DNA of 64,000 bases from Streptococcus oralis subsp. tigurinus (GTDB lineage: Bacteria > Bacillota > Bacilli > Lactobacillales > Streptococcaceae), in the NCBI RefSeq assembly GCF_002356415.1, contig NZ_AP018338.1:1550001-1614000 (forward strand), in the 5' to 3' direction. The stretch's first letter is position 1; each line of letters opens with the position of its first letter. A program made the translations under genes and the position numbers. Below are positions 19,801-29,642 of the stretch, piece after piece. The notes below the pieces were generated by a model that saw only the letters and a program-made list of their open reading frames with translations, ran no database searches and had not been told where the DNA came from.

Positions 19801-21373
19801 ATGATTTTACCAGAGCATCCAATTCCTGCTGCCCATATTGATGTACAGATGAATCAATTGTTCGTATTGCATTTGGTTCTGATTTAAAGTTCAACGATTG
19901 TGATCTTGGTTCTGAAAGATAACCATCTTGTTTCTTTTTACTCTCCGCTTCTGCGAGTGCTGCAGTATAAGCTGCGAAATCTTTCTTATACTTGGCAAGA
20001 TCTGCTTCATATTTTGCAACCTTAGCTTCATAATCTGTTTTAGCCACGGCATTACGTTGCTTGATTTCTTCATTCTCAGCTTTAATCGCTGCATTTTTTG
20101 CCTTATTGTCTTCAACAGCCTTTTCATAGGCTGCTTTTGCATCGGCATTTGCTTTTTGAACGCGAGCTAGTTCTGTCTGATAAGCTGCTAGCTTAGTTTG
20201 GTAGTCTGTTTCGTTAGCTGCATTCGCTTGTTTAACTTCTGCCAAATCTGCTTCGTATTTCTTCATCGCAGCTTCATAAGTCGATTTTGCAGCAGCGTTA
20301 CGTTGCTTAATCGCTTCATTTTCAGCTTGGATAGCATTGTTCTTAGCAGTGTTTTCTTCAACAGCCTTTTCATAGGCTGCTTTTGCATCAGCATTTGCTT
20401 TCTGAACGCGAGCTAGTTCTGTCTGATAAGCTGCTAATTTAGCTTGATAATCAGCATCATTATCTGCCTTGGCTTTCTTAATAGCTGCAAGATCTGCTTC
20501 ATACTGCTTCATTGCCGCTTCATAAGTCGCTTTTGCAGTTTCATTACGTTGTTTAATCGCTTCATTTTCAGCTTGAAGCGCTGCATTCTTTGCAGTGTTT
20601 TCTTTTACTGCTTTATCATATGCCTCTTTAGCTTCCGCATTAGCTTTTTGTACTCGAGCTAATTCTGTCTGGTATGCTGAAAGTTTATTTTGATAGTCTT
20701 GTTGACTATCCTCATTTGCTTTTTTGACAGTTGCTAAATCTTTTTGGTATTGCGCTAGCTTAGCCTCATATTCTGCTTTAGCTGTTGCATTAGCAGTGTT
20801 GATTTTTTCAACTTCTTCTTGATGACTTTTTAGATCTTTTTGATACTTGTCATCCGCTGCTTTGTTTTCAGCATTGATTTTATCTGTTTCTGCCTGATGA
20901 GCTGCGACTTCTTTTTTATATGCTTCAGTTGTTGTCTTTATTTCTTTAGCCTGTTTAGCATAGTCGCTTTTAATCTCATCTTGTTTTTGAGCATTTTCTG
21001 TAGCAGTTGTGGCTGTTCCTTTGTCTTTTGTTTCATCTTGAACTACCTTAACTCCTGCAGATTTTGCATCGGCAACTGCTTTATCTAGATCAGCTGATGA
21101 TACTTCTACTGGCAAAGCTGAGTCTTTAGAACCAGCCTTAGCTTGGCTTTCTTTGGCAACTTGGCTCATTTCACCCTGAGCTTCAGGTAAATTTGTGGCC
21201 GGATTTCCTGTAGTAGCCACCTCAACTGTACTTGTACTAGTTGTCTCTGTAACTTCATCAGCAAAAACTGCCTGATCTGCAAAAGCAATCAAAGCAGTTC
21301 CTAAAACAGCACCACACAATGTTTTCGCAACTTTGCTTTTACGAAATCCATAGACTTCTTTTTTATTTTTCAT
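16820..21373 (-). CDS. Antigen I/II family adhesin (SspA/SspB/PAc type)
   Basis: 1,517 residues with the full antigen I/II layout. A signal peptide covers about 1-38. The alanine-rich alpha-helical stalk at about 130-485 contains 82-residue repeats ([20 protein letters not shown]). A variable GbpC-like domain spans about 515-765. A proline-rich region of three 39-residue repeats lies at about 769-891. C-terminal isopeptide-type domains run from about 905 to 1410. A P/K-rich wall region and LPKTG at residue 1481 end the protein. Family members bind salivary agglutinin, collagen and other bacteria. It has its own promoter and terminator and is monocistronic. No frameshift was seen. Confidence 0.95.
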   Translation of the reverse strand: MKNKKEVYGFRKSKVAKTLCGAVLGTALIAFADQAVFADEVTETTSTSTVEVATTGNPATNLPEAQGEMSQVAKESQAKAGSKDSALPVEVSSADLDKAVADAKSAGVKVVQDETKDKGTATTATENAQKQDEIKSDYAKQAKEIKTTTEAYKKEVAAHQAETDKINAENKAADDKYQKDLKSHQEEVEKINTANATAKAEYEAKLAQYQKDLATVKKANEDSQQDYQNKLSAYQTELARVQKANAEAKEAYDKAVKENTAKNAALQAENEAIKQRNETAKATYEAAMKQYEADLAAIKKAKADNDADYQAKLAAYQTELARVQKANADAKAAYEKAVEENTAKNNAIQAENEAIKQRNAAAKSTYEAAMKKYEADLAEVKQANAANETDYQTKLAAYQTELARVQKANADAKAAYEKAVEDNKAKNAAIKAENEEIKQRNAVAKTDYEAKVAKYEADLAKYKKDFAAYTAALAEAESKKKQDGYLSEPRSQSLNFKSEPNAIRTIDSSVHQYGQQELDALVKSWGISPTNPDRKKSTAYSYFNAINSNNTYAKLVLEKDKPVDVTYTGLKNSSFNGKKISKVVYTYTLKETGFNDGTKMTMFASSDPTVTAWYNDYFTSTNINVKVKFYDEEGQLMNLTGGLVNFSSLNRGNGSGAIDKDAIESVRNFNGRYIPISGSSIKIHENNSAYADSSNAEKSLGARWNTSEWDTTSSPNNWYGAIVGEITQSEISFNMASSKSGNIWFAFNSNINAIGVPTKPVAPTAPTQPMYETEKPLEPAPVAPTYENEPTPPVKTPDQPEPSKPEEPTYETEKPLEPAPVVPTYENEPTPPVKTPDQPEPSKPEEPTYETEKPLEPAPVAPSYENEPTPPVKTPDQPEPSKPEEPTYDPMPTPPVAPTPKQLPTSPAVPTVHYHYNRLFAQPQINKEIKNEDGVDIDRTLVAKQSIVKFELKTEALTAGRPKTTSFVLVDPLPTGYKFDLDATKAASTGFDTTYDEASHTVTFKATDETLATYNADLTKPVETLHPTVVGRVLNDGATYTNNFTLTVNDAYGIKSNVVRVTTPGKPNDPDNPNNNYIKPTKVNKNKEGLNIDGKEVLAGSTNYYELTWDLDQYKGDKSSKEAIQNGFYYVDDYPEEALDVRPDLIKVADEKGNQVSGVSVQKYDSLEAAPKKVQDLLKKANITVKGAFQLFSADNPEEFYKQYVATGTSLVITDPMTVKSEFGKTGGKYENKAYQIDFGNGYATEVVVNNVPKITPKKDVTVSLDPTSENLDGKTIQFYQTFNYRLIGGLIPQNHSEELEDYNFVDDYDQAGDQYTGNYKTFSSLNLTMKDGSVIKAGTDLTSQTTAETDAANGIVTVRFKEEFLQKISLDSPFQAETYLQMRRIAIGTFENTYVNTVNKVTYASNTVRTTTPIPRTPDKPTPIPTPKPKDPDKPTPIPTPKPKDPDKPETPKEPRVPSPKVEEPSTPIPVSVGKEITTLPKTGTNDSSYMPYLGLAALVGVLGLGQLKRKEDESK
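18700..19065 (-). repeat. Three 117-bp proline-rich repeats of antigen I/II
   Basis: Units of 39 codons ([13 protein letters not shown] then [16 protein letters not shown]) recur with a 117-bp period; the common DNA motif starts near 18714, 18831 and 18948. Confidence 0.9.
19950..20760 (-). repeat. 246-bp alanine-rich repeats of antigen I/II
   Basis: Units of 82 codons recur every 246 bp; the TCTGTCTGRTAWGCTG motif appears near 20170, 20416 and 20662. They encode the long helical stalk. Confidence 0.85.
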
Positions 21374-21413
21374 TATAAGCCATTTCCTTATCTAAATTTA
21401 GTCGTTACTTCTT

Positions 21414-21442
21414 ATATTAACACTTCACAAGGCAAGATGCAA
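21414..21442 (-). promoter_or_regulatory. Promoter of the antigen I/II gene
   Basis: TTGCAT (21437-21442), a 17-bp spacer, then TAATAT (21414-21419) preceded by TGT, an extended -10, read leftwards. It is about 40 bp upstream of the ATG, which has an AAGGAAA Shine-Dalgarno. Confidence 0.7.
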
Positions 21443-21494
21443 ATATTTAATCCTTTTCTTTTCATATATGCAATAATATACATTTAAAAAGGTA

Positions 21495-21524
21495 CAAAAA
21501 AGAAGATGGCGAAACCATCTTCTT
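21495..21524 (-). terminator. pgk terminator
   Basis: Perfect 10-bp stem AAGAAGATGG/CCATCTTCTT with a short loop, followed leftwards by a T run; it starts 11 bp after the pgk stop. Confidence 0.85.
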
Positions 21525-21534
21525 AATTATACTC

Positions 21535-22734
21535 TTATTTTTCTGTGAGTGCAGCCAATCCTGGCAATACTTTACCTTCAAGGAGTTCCATTGATGCTCC
21601 ACCACCAGTAGAGATCCATGAGAACTTGTCTGCACGACCAAGGTTGATAGCTGCGGCAGCTGAGTCACCACCACCGATGATTGATTTCACGCCTGGTTGT
21701 TTCACGATAGCGTCCATAACACCGATTGTACCAGCTTGGAAGTCTGGGTTTTCAAATACACCCATTGGTCCGTTCCATACAACTGTCTTCGCACCAGTCA
21801 ATTCTTGATCGAATTTAGCGATAGATTTTGGACCGATGTCAAGACCAAGGAAACCTGGGTCAACTGCTTCACCTTCAGTGTCTTTCACTTCAGTGTAGTC
21901 AGCAAATGCGTTTGCTTCTTTTGAGTCAACTGGCAAGATCAATTTGCCGTTTGCTTTTTCAAGAAGAGCTTTCGCAACATCCAATTTGTCTTCTTCAACA
22001 AGTGAGTTACCGATTTCGATACCTTGTGCTTTATAGAATGTGTAAGTCATCCCACCACCGATAAGGACTTTATCAGCTTTTTCAAGCAAGTTTTCGATAA
22101 CACCGATCTTGTCAGATACTTTTGAACCACCAAGGATAGCCACGAATGGACGTTCTGGAGCTTCAACTGCTTCTTGGATGTAGGCAATTTCGTTTTCAAG
22201 AAGGAATCCAGCAACTGCTTTTTCAACGTTTGCTGAGATACCAACGTTAGATGCGTGTGCACGGTGAGCAGTACCGAATGCATCGTTTACAAAGATACCA
22301 TCTCCAAGTGAAGCCCAGTATTTACCAAGTTCAGGATCGTTTTTAGATTCTTTCTTGCCGTCAACATCTTCGAAACGAGTGTTTTCAACCAAGAGAACTT
22401 GTCCATCTTCAAGAGCGTTAACAGCGGCTTCCAATTCAGCACCACGTGTAACACCTGGGATAAATTTAACTTCTTGTCCCAATTTAGCAGCCAAGTCAGC
22501 AGCTACAGGAGCAAGTGATTTACCTTCTTTGTCTGCTTCTTCTTTGACACGTCCAAGGTGAGAGAAGAGGATTGCACGTCCACCTTGTTCAAGGATGTAC
22601 TTGATAGTTGGAAGAGCTGCAGTGATACGGTTGTCATTGGTAATCACGCCATCTTTAACAGGTACGTTGAAGTCAACACGAACGAGAACTTTTTTCCCTT
22701 TCAAGTCAACGTCTTTAACAGTCAATTTTGCCAT
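21535..22734 (-). CDS. pgk: Phosphoglycerate kinase
   Basis: 399 residues, a normal bacterial length. It transfers phosphate from 1,3-bisphosphoglycerate to ADP in glycolysis. Characteristic segments are [12 protein letters not shown] near the N-terminus, ILFSHLGR, and the nucleotide-binding GGGDSAAA near residue 370. The AAGAAGGAG Shine-Dalgarno and strong codon bias fit a highly expressed glycolytic enzyme. It is monocistronic, with its own promoter and terminator. Confidence 0.98.
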   Translation of the reverse strand: MAKLTVKDVDLKGKKVLVRVDFNVPVKDGVITNDNRITAALPTIKYILEQGGRAILFSHLGRVKEEADKEGKSLAPVAADLAAKLGQEVKFIPGVTRGAELEAAVNALEDGQVLLVENTRFEDVDGKKESKNDPELGKYWASLGDGIFVNDAFGTAHRAHASNVGISANVEKAVAGFLLENEIAYIQEAVEAPERPFVAILGGSKVSDKIGVIENLLEKADKVLIGGGMTYTFYKAQGIEIGNSLVEEDKLDVAKALLEKANGKLILPVDSKEANAFADYTEVKDTEGEAVDPGFLGLDIGPKSIAKFDQELTGAKTVVWNGPMGVFENPDFQAGTIGVMDAIVKQPGVKSIIGGGDSAAAAINLGRADKFSWISTGGGASMELLEGKVLPGLAALTEK

Positions 22735-22767
22735 TAGATATGACTCCTTCTTTTTTTATACGTGTTA

Positions 22768-22776
22768 ATTATATCA
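22768..22776 (-). promoter_or_regulatory. pgk extended -10 promoter
   Basis: TGATATAAT read leftwards (hexamer 22768-22773) about 35 bp upstream of the pgk ATG; the -35 is poor, as is common with extended -10 promoters. The stretch between here and 22998 holds nothing recognised. Confidence 0.7.
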
Positions 22777-22997
22777 CAAAATCCGCAAAAGAGATAGAAA
22801 AACCCTAAACTTTTCTTGTTCATTCTTCTATTTATTAACCTAAAAACCTAGGATTGCAGTTCGGGAAATAGCAATTTTCACATAATTCGGTTGGAATAAT
22901 TTAGGCAAATTTCTTGATTGATCTGCCTAATTACTTCTATACTATCCTTTTTCTAAGATTTTAATCCTTAATATTCTAAACTCTACAGTCCTTCTTT

Positions 22998-23026
22998 TTG
23001 AATTGCTAGGTTTCTTATTATACAAT
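22998..23026 (+). promoter_or_regulatory. Promoter of the WYL-domain regulator gene
   Basis: TTGAAT (22998-23003), a 17-bp spacer, and TACAAT (23021-23026), about 60 bp upstream of the ATG. Confidence 0.6.
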
Positions 23027-23087
23027 ATAACTAAAATAGTTTCTTCAGTTTGTGCTATTTGAAATTAAAAGAAGGGGAATTGCTACC

Positions 23088-24014
23088 ATGAAATTAGAAA
23101 GACTAATCTATATTTTACTGTCTCTTTTAAATAAGAAGAGAATAACAGCTAAAGAGATTGCAGAGAGGTTTGAAATATCTACTCGAACTGTATATAGGGA
23201 CATGGATACACTCAGTTTAGCGGGGATCCCAATCTATTCGGAACGTGGAGATAAGGGAGGTTTCTATATACCAAGCGACTATAAGATAGACAGGAACTTT
23301 TTTACTGAGGAAGAGAGACAGTTTATCATTAATATAAGCCAAAATGTTAGTAAAATCGTTGGTCATTCAAATCTTGACAGTATCGAACACAAGCTGTCTT
23401 CTCAAGAAATTACAAGAGCAAACAGTCCTTTTTACTTTGATCTCAGTTCCTGGACTCTTAATACAAATTATTTACTAGACATTGAGGAAGCGATACAAAC
23501 TGAACAGATGATTTCTTTTTCTTACTATTCGAAAAAACAGGAGAAAAGTCAGCGAACAATTATCCCATACAGATTGATCTATAAACTGAATGCTTGGTAT
23601 GTTATCGGTTACTGCTTAGAAAAATTAGATTTTCGTATTTTTAAATTAACTCGAATTCGTGAACTAGAACTAGTGGAGATAAAAGATAAACCATTCGATT
23701 ATCCACGTTTATCTCAAGAAAAGTTAGAGCTTTTTTTAAATCCCCCAAAACATAAAGTGGAGGGGCAAAGAGAAGAAATCGAACTAGTTTTTACAAGATT
23801 TGCACTTCCAAAAATCTACGATCACTTCACGGAAGAAGAAATCAGAGTCGAGGACGAAATAATAAAAGTTCAGGCATTTAGAGCTTTAACTCCTGCATTT
23901 TTTGATTTACTCTTAAGCTTTGGTTATCAAGTAAAGGTCGTATCTCCAAGTCACTTACAAAATCTACTGGTCAGTACTCTCAAAAAAAATCTTCAGCAAT
24001 ATGACAACCTGTAG
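23088..24014 (+). CDS. YafY-family HTH/WYL-domain transcriptional regulator
   Basis: 308 residues. An N-terminal HTH_11/DeoR-like winged helix spans about 1-60 (TAKEIAERFEISTRTVYRDMDTL). The WYL domain lies at about 130-215, with the NAWYVIGYCL core, and a WYL-associated C-terminal domain follows. WYL regulators sense small ligands or single-stranded nucleic acid; the ligand is unknown here. I chose the ATG at 23088 because AAGGGG lies 8 bp upstream. An in-frame GTG at 23052 has no such site. The NTF2-like gene follows 84 bp downstream and is a likely target. Confidence 0.85.
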   Translation: MKLERLIYILLSLLNKKRITAKEIAERFEISTRTVYRDMDTLSLAGIPIYSERGDKGGFYIPSDYKIDRNFFTEEERQFIINISQNVSKIVGHSNLDSIEHKLSSQEITRANSPFYFDLSSWTLNTNYLLDIEEAIQTEQMISFSYYSKKQEKSQRTIIPYRLIYKLNAWYVIGYCLEKLDFRIFKLTRIRELELVEIKDKPFDYPRLSQEKLELFLNPPKHKVEGQREEIELVFTRFALPKIYDHFTEEEIRVEDEIIKVQAFRALTPAFFDLLLSFGYQVKVVSPSHLQNLLVSTLKKNLQQYDNL

Positions 24015-24098
24015 TCATATTTCCTTTTGTATACTCTTAAGTGGGCAAAATATTTCGTGATATTCATCATAGCCCAATTATTTTACAGGAGGTTCCAA

Positions 24099-24467
24099 AT
24101 GGATACAAAAAAACTTGCAGAAAGCTATTTTACGGCAGTAAATGAGGGAGGCTGGGAAGATTTCGTAGCTGAAAACTTTGACTATGGCATGTGCGATAGT
24201 ATAGAAATTCGACAAGGACGTGATGTTTATTTGCAAGGCGCAGGCCAATTCTATGCTTTGAGCCAGCATCTTGAAGTGAAGCAATTACTTGTTGATGGTC
24301 GAACAGTCTCAGCTTTAAATCGATACCTTCTACATTCTCCTCAAGGAAAAGAACTAGAGCTGGATGTCGCAGAATTTCTGAAATTCGATGAATTTGATAA
24401 ATTAGTTGCATCCAATATTTATTTCGACACCTATCGTTTCCAAAAATTTATCCAAGGAATTGAATAA
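24099..24467 (+). CDS. Small SnoaL/NTF2-like fold protein
   Basis: 122 residues, no signal peptide. The pattern (helical start with AESYFTAVNEGGWEDFVAE, then strands ending FDTYRFQKFI) fits the SnoaL/NTF2-like alpha-beta cone fold. This fold includes polyketide cyclases, ketosteroid isomerases and many small-ligand-binding proteins. The specific activity cannot be told. The ATG at 24099 has an AGGAGG Shine-Dalgarno; a longer in-frame extension to 24027 does not. It probably forms a unit with the WYL regulator upstream. Confidence 0.7.
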   Translation: MDTKKLAESYFTAVNEGGWEDFVAENFDYGMCDSIEIRQGRDVYLQGAGQFYALSQHLEVKQLLVDGRTVSALNRYLLHSPQGKELELDVAEFLKFDEFDKLVASNIYFDTYRFQKFIQGIE

Positions 24468-24510
24468 CAAAAATCTAGCTTCAAATTTACTCTTCAATTT
24501 CAAAACTAAA

Positions 24511-24550
24511 AACAAGGCCTGACTAATCTACAGTCAAACCTTGTTTTTTA
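24511..24550. terminator. Bidirectional terminator between the NTF2-like gene and endoD
   Basis: AACAAGG and GACT pair with AGTC and CCTTGTT in one stem, with T runs on both strands. It serves the two converging genes. Confidence 0.8.
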
Positions 24551-24584
24551 TTTTTATAAGAAAATCCAAGATTCGTAAATTCGA

Positions 24585-27500
24585 TTAATCTTCTCTCTTC
24601 TTTCCAGCAAGCAAGCCGTAGCCACTCATTACTCCGAGGAGTCCCAGCGCTACTAGACTAGCATCTCTTGTCGCTCCCGTATTTGGCAGCTCTTTACTTA
24701 CTTCTTCAACTTTTGCTGGCGTTGCTAAAAGCGCTTGATCCCTTGTTTGTGAGACTTGCTCTTCTTTCGTTCCTACTTCAACAATTTCTGGAAGAGCTTC
24801 CTTGAGAACCTCAGTAGAATGAAGGGTGCGTTTGCCCTGAGCATCAACTTCTACAAAGCGACGAACTTGGCCCTCAACTCCTGCTTGAACTAGCTGGCGT
24901 TTGCCTTTGAGAAGGGCTGCATTTGGTCGTTCCTGATGTTCGAAGGAAACTGTTCCCTCTTCAACTTCCAGTTTCGGAGTTTCTAGAACTAAATCTTTCA
25001 CACCTTCAGCTGGTTGGTTGCTTGATAGAACTTTTGTACCTACTTCTGTGATTTCTGGGATTGCTTCCTTGAGAACTTTAGTTGAACGAAGGGTGCGATT
25101 GCCTTTGGCATCTACTTCTACTAGACGACGAACTTGGCCTTCAACTCCTACTTGCACAACACGGCGTTGTCCTTTGAGAAATTCGGAGTTTGGTCGCTCC
25201 TGACGTTCATAGGCTGTTGTTTCAGTTTCAATAACTAGTTCAGGGAGATCCTCAACTGTTGGGGCCACTTCATTTGGATCCATACTTCCAACATGGTGAC
25301 TTTCTTCTGCAGGAGCTAGTTTCTTATTCAGCTTTTCTTTCATGTCCGCAAAAGCTTGTGGAGTTGGCATCTCTGAAGCCAACAAAGTTTCTGCTTGTTC
25401 AATCAACTCAGCTTTAGGATTTTTTTCACGAAGGGATTCGAGCAAGCCTTCCAATTCTTCTCTAGCAGTCTGATAACGTTGATTTCCATCCAAGTCCGCT
25501 CCAGCTTGTTTCAATTCATTCAAGGCTTTGTTGACTTCTTCTTGACTGGCATCATGGTTTTCTGCAACAGCTTTCGCTGCATTAAGTTTCTCTACTAGTA
25601 CAGCTTGTTTGTCCTCACTTGAGAAGGTATAGGCAAGGGTTGACTGACGACCTTGGGCAGCAGTAATTTCTTGTTTGAGGTACTCGTCGTTGACAGCTGC
25701 TTTTGGAGAAACCAAGACGTCAAACTCAGCTGTGTGTCCCTTGTAATGAAGGGTCAAGGTCTGACGACCAGTCTTTTGAGCATCGTAGCCCGTAATTTCA
25801 ACACCTTGATCCGTGAAGGCATGGCTTTCTTCTGTCTCATCATCATAGAGAACGCCGAAGCGCCCTTCTGCAAGATCCAGTTGCTCTCCTACTAGATAGT
25901 CCGTTTTCGGTTTCTGAGTAATGTACAGACCTGCTACTTCCTTTGGTTTTCCTTCATCTTGACCTGTCACTTGTACCTTCAAGTCTCCAGTAACTGGAAG
26001 TCCAAGGTAGCTGACTGTGAGCTTTTGTTCCCCTTTTTGATGAGCGTTGTAGCCAGATACTGTCACACCTGAGTGAGTAAGGTTAATCAGCTCATCGGCT
26101 TGTCCCCCTTCGTACTGAACACGGAGGGTTCCACCTCTGAGGTCGAGATTTTCACCTTCTTTATAAACCGTCTTCTTAGGTCCTTTTTCAAGGCTAACTG
26201 CAGCAATTTTTCTCTCATCCTGCGGAATCGCTACTGCCAAGGTGTTACTGATTTCTTTACCAGGTAGTTGGGTACGATAGTAGAGGAGAGTTGGTTGCTT
26301 GTCAAAGGCCAATGGTGCTGTTGCCAAGTCGCCTCCAGTTTCAGACTTCAAAGTTGCAATCGGTGTTTGTGAATCTGCCTTGTCGTAAACGGTGATGGTT
26401 GCGCCTGCTGGAACATCAGAGAAGCCTAGTTGAACTTGGTGGTTTCCAAGTGAACGAGCAGCTACCTTAGCCATTGGAATATTTTGACTTTCTGTGTCCA
26501 AGGTTTCGTACATCTTCCAGTTATAGATACGAATTGCTTTCCAAGGTGTTCCGTTATCTGAAGTGATAACTTTTAGACGCCAGTCTTGCGCGGTGATTGG
26601 TTTGTCAAGAGTGATATCTGTCACGTGTGCTTTGTTGCCACGGACTTCCTTAGCTAGTTTCCACTCACCATCTGCATCTTTATAATAAAGGTCAAAGTCT
26701 TTGGTGTTCATCAAACCGTCGTTGACAGACTCACCACCAGCTCCCGCATGATCCATGACCCATCTAACAACGGTACGTGGCTTGGTCAAACGAATATCCA
26801 CACTACCGCTCAACTGAGCTGAAGACCACTTGTCTGACAGGCTAGTAATGGTACCGTTCAACATACCTTCAATGCCTTCTCCACCTTCAGTATTTGGGAA
26901 AGTGCTACCAATAACCGTTGCCCCTGGAACAATATTTTCAGCCAAAGGTCTTGGGAGAGTTGTATCCTGAACTGTCATCCCCCAGTTAAAGGATGCCGTC
27001 GCCGCTTCAGAACGGAGGCCATTTTTACCAACTGCAACGACTTTCAGTTCCTGAGTCCTACCAGTCACATTAGCAGGACGGCTAACTTTTGGCAAGTAGA
27101 TAGTGGAAGCAGATGATCCTGTCAACAAACGCCAGTTATCCCCATCTTTTTCGTAGACTTCATAGAAATCTGCATCTTGGTTACCCGCAAACTGGACCAC
27201 TGCTTCAGCTTCTTGGGCATTTTTAAGAGATTGTTTCACCACTGAGAGTCCTGTTGGAGCTTGCGGGGCTTGGTGATTGTCTGAAATGGTTAATTGACCT
27301 AGGTTGAACTGATAATCTTTTACAGCCCCTTCATGTTCGAAGAAGAGTTTGATTGCATAGATGGTTTTACCTGCTAGTGAGCTGAGGTCAAATTCTTCAT
27401 TCTTCCAGTCATCAGAGAGAGTCAGTTCTTTCCATGCAGCTGCATCCTCAAATTTGTAGTCTGGAGTCGTAGAGAAGGCCATATAAACTTTAGAGCCTTT

Positions 27501-29309
27501 TCCTCCCTTGTGGGCAACACGAAGTTTGGTTTTCTCCGTTACTTCTAGTTTGGTAGAATACAAATTCACATCCTGGTCCGTCTTACCAGCTACATCACCT
27601 GAGAATTTAAGGGAGTTCCCACCATTATAGGCATCTGTAAAGTCATATTCTGCACGAAGTTTTTCACCTGTCGAAGTCTGCCACCAGCGCCATGTTGGCA
27701 AAACACCTGAAACAGAACGGTAGTTCCACTCAGAATCCTTAGAAACTTTACCGTCAACAAACCATTTTCTACCATGACCTGTATTAAAAGAGGTGGTGAA
27801 GGTACGTCCTACTGCTGGTGTACGGTCAGCAACTAAATTGGCAATTCCATACCACTCTTTATCTGCTGGTTTTTGAGCCGTTGGATCTCCTTGGTAACCT
27901 GTAAAGAAGATGTCTTCGTTCTTGTGGTAGTCTTCGCCTGTTTTTCCTAGACTGGTAATCGTATCTGGTGCAAAAAGTCCAAGTGACAAACGCAACTTAC
28001 CCTTTTCATCCAAGAGAGCATCCCATTTGACTTTGGTCTTATAAGAACCACCTTGTTGCAATTCCAAGCCTGCAAAGACATCATATTGGCTACGTTCTAG
28101 CCATTTGGCCATCTCTACGGAGTGGTCATTCTTTTCCTTGTTCCAGTTGAAATTGGCAAAGAATTGGTCCGCAGGAACTTTGTCTCCTTCTTTTTGCATG
28201 AACTGGTAGTTGTAATCACCTAGACCATCTTCGTGGTAACGACCGTATTTGTAGGTCATGGCATCGTACCAAGCATACTTGATTGGGTGGTTGACTTTGG
28301 CTGCATATTCTTTTGTATAGAGCATGAATTGGCGCATTTTTTCACCAAGAGGTGCTACCAATTCCCCCGTTGTTTCCTGATTAATGAAATAGCCATCAAA
28401 TCCGTAATACTTAGCAAGATCAACGAGCTTGCGTGCAATTGGGAAGGTGCCATCCTCATCTTGTTTCAAGGCAGCGGCAAATTTCTCTTGGTCAGCAATA
28501 CTGTTTGACCAGTTGAAAAAGAGGGTTCCATAAACGGGAACTCCGTTGCGGTGACCGGCATCAATGACATCTGGAGTTGGAACTAGACCTTCCCAGAAGA
28601 CCATTGAATCCAAGTATTGCCAGTAATCGAAGGCGTAGGCCTTGAATTCTTCTCCACCTACAGAAGCGTGGTCTTTGGCCTTTGAGTTGGTATTTGCTAG
28701 CGCCTGAACCTTGGCTCTTCTGCTTGCTTTTTCATTGACCAACTGCCCTCTATGGCGCTTGGCGAGTTCAACTGAGGAACGGTTAATAGGATCATCCTCA
28801 CGCGCACCCGGTTCCCATTTCAACAAATCATCCCAAGTATCAAACTTGATTTCTTTTGGCCGGAGACTCTTCTCTTCATTTTTAGGAACGTCTGCTAGAC
28901 TTGGTTTGTCGGCTTTTTTATCAGCTACTTGAGGCGCCTCCTCTGGCTTGGCTCCTTCTTTGTCAGTTGCTGGAGCTGGCTTCTCAACTTTATCTGTCGG
29001 AGCCGGCTTTGCCTCTTCTTTTTCATTGAGCAAATCAGCTATTGCTGGAGAGTTTTCTGAAATTGGTTGCTCAGCTACTTTGTTTTCAGTTTCTTCTAAT
29101 TGTTTTTCGATGGTTGCAGTGTCTGGACTCGCTGTTTCACTAGCGCTTGTAGCTTGAGCGCTCGTATTAGTAGCTGTTTCAGGGGCAGTGACTTGTTCAG
29201 CAAGGGCTGGACTCGCAAATAGAGCTGAACCAATCATCAAGGAACAAGCTCCGATTGACAGCTTGCGAATACTGTAACGGCACCGTTTTTCAAAAAATAG
29301 ATCTTTCAT
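24585..29309 (-). CDS. endoD: Wall-anchored endo-beta-N-acetylglucosaminidase D (GH85)
   Basis: 1,574 residues. A YSIRK-type signal peptide (motif at 12-16) is followed by a GH85 catalytic domain in the N-terminal third. The catalytic pair is visible as DGYFINQET, with N310 and E312, corresponding to N322/E324 known in pneumococcal Endo-D. Accessory beta-sandwich and carbohydrate-binding-like regions, two bacterial Ig-like repeats (about 1070-1230), a FIVAR-like helical region (about 1240-1340) and two G5 domains (about 1390-1530) follow. The LPNTG signal is at residue 1541. The enzyme cuts the chitobiose core of trimmed N-glycans, and exoglycosidases elsewhere supply its substrate. cre-like sites suggest CcpA control. 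Confidence 0.95.
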   Translation of the reverse strand: MKDLFFEKRCRYSIRKLSIGACSLMIGSALFASPALAEQVTAPETATNTSAQATSASETASPDTATIEKQLEETENKVAEQPISENSPAIADLLNEKEEAKPAPTDKVEKPAPATDKEGAKPEEAPQVADKKADKPSLADVPKNEEKSLRPKEIKFDTWDDLLKWEPGAREDDPINRSSVELAKRHRGQLVNEKASRRAKVQALANTNSKAKDHASVGGEEFKAYAFDYWQYLDSMVFWEGLVPTPDVIDAGHRNGVPVYGTLFFNWSNSIADQEKFAAALKQDEDGTFPIARKLVDLAKYYGFDGYFINQETTGELVAPLGEKMRQFMLYTKEYAAKVNHPIKYAWYDAMTYKYGRYHEDGLGDYNYQFMQKEGDKVPADQFFANFNWNKEKNDHSVEMAKWLERSQYDVFAGLELQQGGSYKTKVKWDALLDEKGKLRLSLGLFAPDTITSLGKTGEDYHKNEDIFFTGYQGDPTAQKPADKEWYGIANLVADRTPAVGRTFTTSFNTGHGRKWFVDGKVSKDSEWNYRSVSGVLPTWRWWQTSTGEKLRAEYDFTDAYNGGNSLKFSGDVAGKTDQDVNLYSTKLEVTEKTKLRVAHKGGKGSKVYMAFSTTPDYKFEDAAAWKELTLSDDWKNEEFDLSSLAGKTIYAIKLFFEHEGAVKDYQFNLGQLTISDNHQAPQAPTGLSVVKQSLKNAQEAEAVVQFAGNQDADFYEVYEKDGDNWRLLTGSSASTIYLPKVSRPANVTGRTQELKVVAVGKNGLRSEAATASFNWGMTVQDTTLPRPLAENIVPGATVIGSTFPNTEGGEGIEGMLNGTITSLSDKWSSAQLSGSVDIRLTKPRTVVRWVMDHAGAGGESVNDGLMNTKDFDLYYKDADGEWKLAKEVRGNKAHVTDITLDKPITAQDWRLKVITSDNGTPWKAIRIYNWKMYETLDTESQNIPMAKVAARSLGNHQVQLGFSDVPAGATITVYDKADSQTPIATLKSETGGDLATAPLAFDKQPTLLYYRTQLPGKEISNTLAVAIPQDERKIAAVSLEKGPKKTVYKEGENLDLRGGTLRVQYEGGQADELINLTHSGVTVSGYNAHQKGEQKLTVSYLGLPVTGDLKVQVTGQDEGKPKEVAGLYITQKPKTDYLVGEQLDLAEGRFGVLYDDETEESHAFTDQGVEITGYDAQKTGRQTLTLHYKGHTAEFDVLVSPKAAVNDEYLKQEITAAQGRQSTLAYTFSSEDKQAVLVEKLNAAKAVAENHDASQEEVNKALNELKQAGADLDGNQRYQTAREELEGLLESLREKNPKAELIEQAETLLASEMPTPQAFADMKEKLNKKLAPAEESHHVGSMDPNEVAPTVEDLPELVIETETTAYERQERPNSEFLKGQRRVVQVGVEGQVRRLVEVDAKGNRTLRSTKVLKEAIPEITEVGTKVLSSNQPAEGVKDLVLETPKLEVEEGTVSFEHQERPNAALLKGKRQLVQAGVEGQVRRFVEVDAQGKRTLHSTEVLKEALPEIVEVGTKEEQVSQTRDQALLATPAKVEEVSKELPNTGATRDASLVALGLLGVMSGYGLLAGKKRED

Positions 29310-29330
29310 CTTATCCTCCTAATAAAATAA

Positions 29331-29349
29331 AAAGTAAGCGCTTTACTTT
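29331..29349 (-). promoter_or_regulatory. cre-like site in the endoD leader
   Basis: The near-palindrome AAAGTAAGCGCTTTACTTT lies 22-40 bp upstream of the endoD ATG, downstream of the predicted transcription start. It resembles a CcpA catabolite-response element in a roadblock position. Confidence 0.55.
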
Positions 29350-29402
29350 TTAGATAAACAGTAACTGTTCTCAGTGCACAACACCAGAACAGGATCATCT
29401 TC

Positions 29403-29430
29403 ATTTTATCTTATATGAAAGCGTTGTCAA
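29403..29430 (-). promoter_or_regulatory. endoD promoter with overlapping cre site
   Basis: Read leftwards: TTGACA (29425-29430), a 16-bp spacer, TAAAAT (29403-29408). The plus-strand sequence TGAAAGCGTTGTCA (29416-29429) matches the cre consensus TGWAARCGYTWNCW at all but one position and covers the -35 and spacer, so CcpA binding would block RNA polymerase. Confidence 0.7.
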
Positions 29431-29435
29431 TATAC

Positions 29436-29463
29436 TTGACACAAAAACTATAGCTAGGATAAT
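29436..29463 (+). promoter_or_regulatory. Rightward divergent promoter candidate
   Basis: TTGACA (29436-29441), a 16-bp spacer, GATAAT (29458-29463). Its -35 is 5 bp from the endoD -35. Transcription from here would give the Na/Pi cotransporter gene a leader of about 175 nt. Confidence 0.45.
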
Positions 29464-29570
29464 AATCAGTAAAATTTGGACATGATTGAATAAAACCACT
29501 CTTGGAAAGTAAATTTACTCCCTATTTTTAAAGCAAGTTGCCTTTTCTTAGGAAAATTTCATCTAAACAC

Positions 29571-29599
29571 TTGTTAGATTTACTTTTATCCTTTAAAAT
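29571..29599 (+). promoter_or_regulatory. Proximal promoter of the Na/Pi cotransporter gene
   Basis: TTGTTA (29571-29576), a 17-bp spacer, TAAAAT (29594-29599), 43 bp before the ATG. The region between the endoD promoter and this one holds nothing else recognised. Confidence 0.6.
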
Positions 29600-29642
29600 A
29601 GAATGGGAGAAATTCCGCGATTATTTTTCGGAGGAAAAAGAA

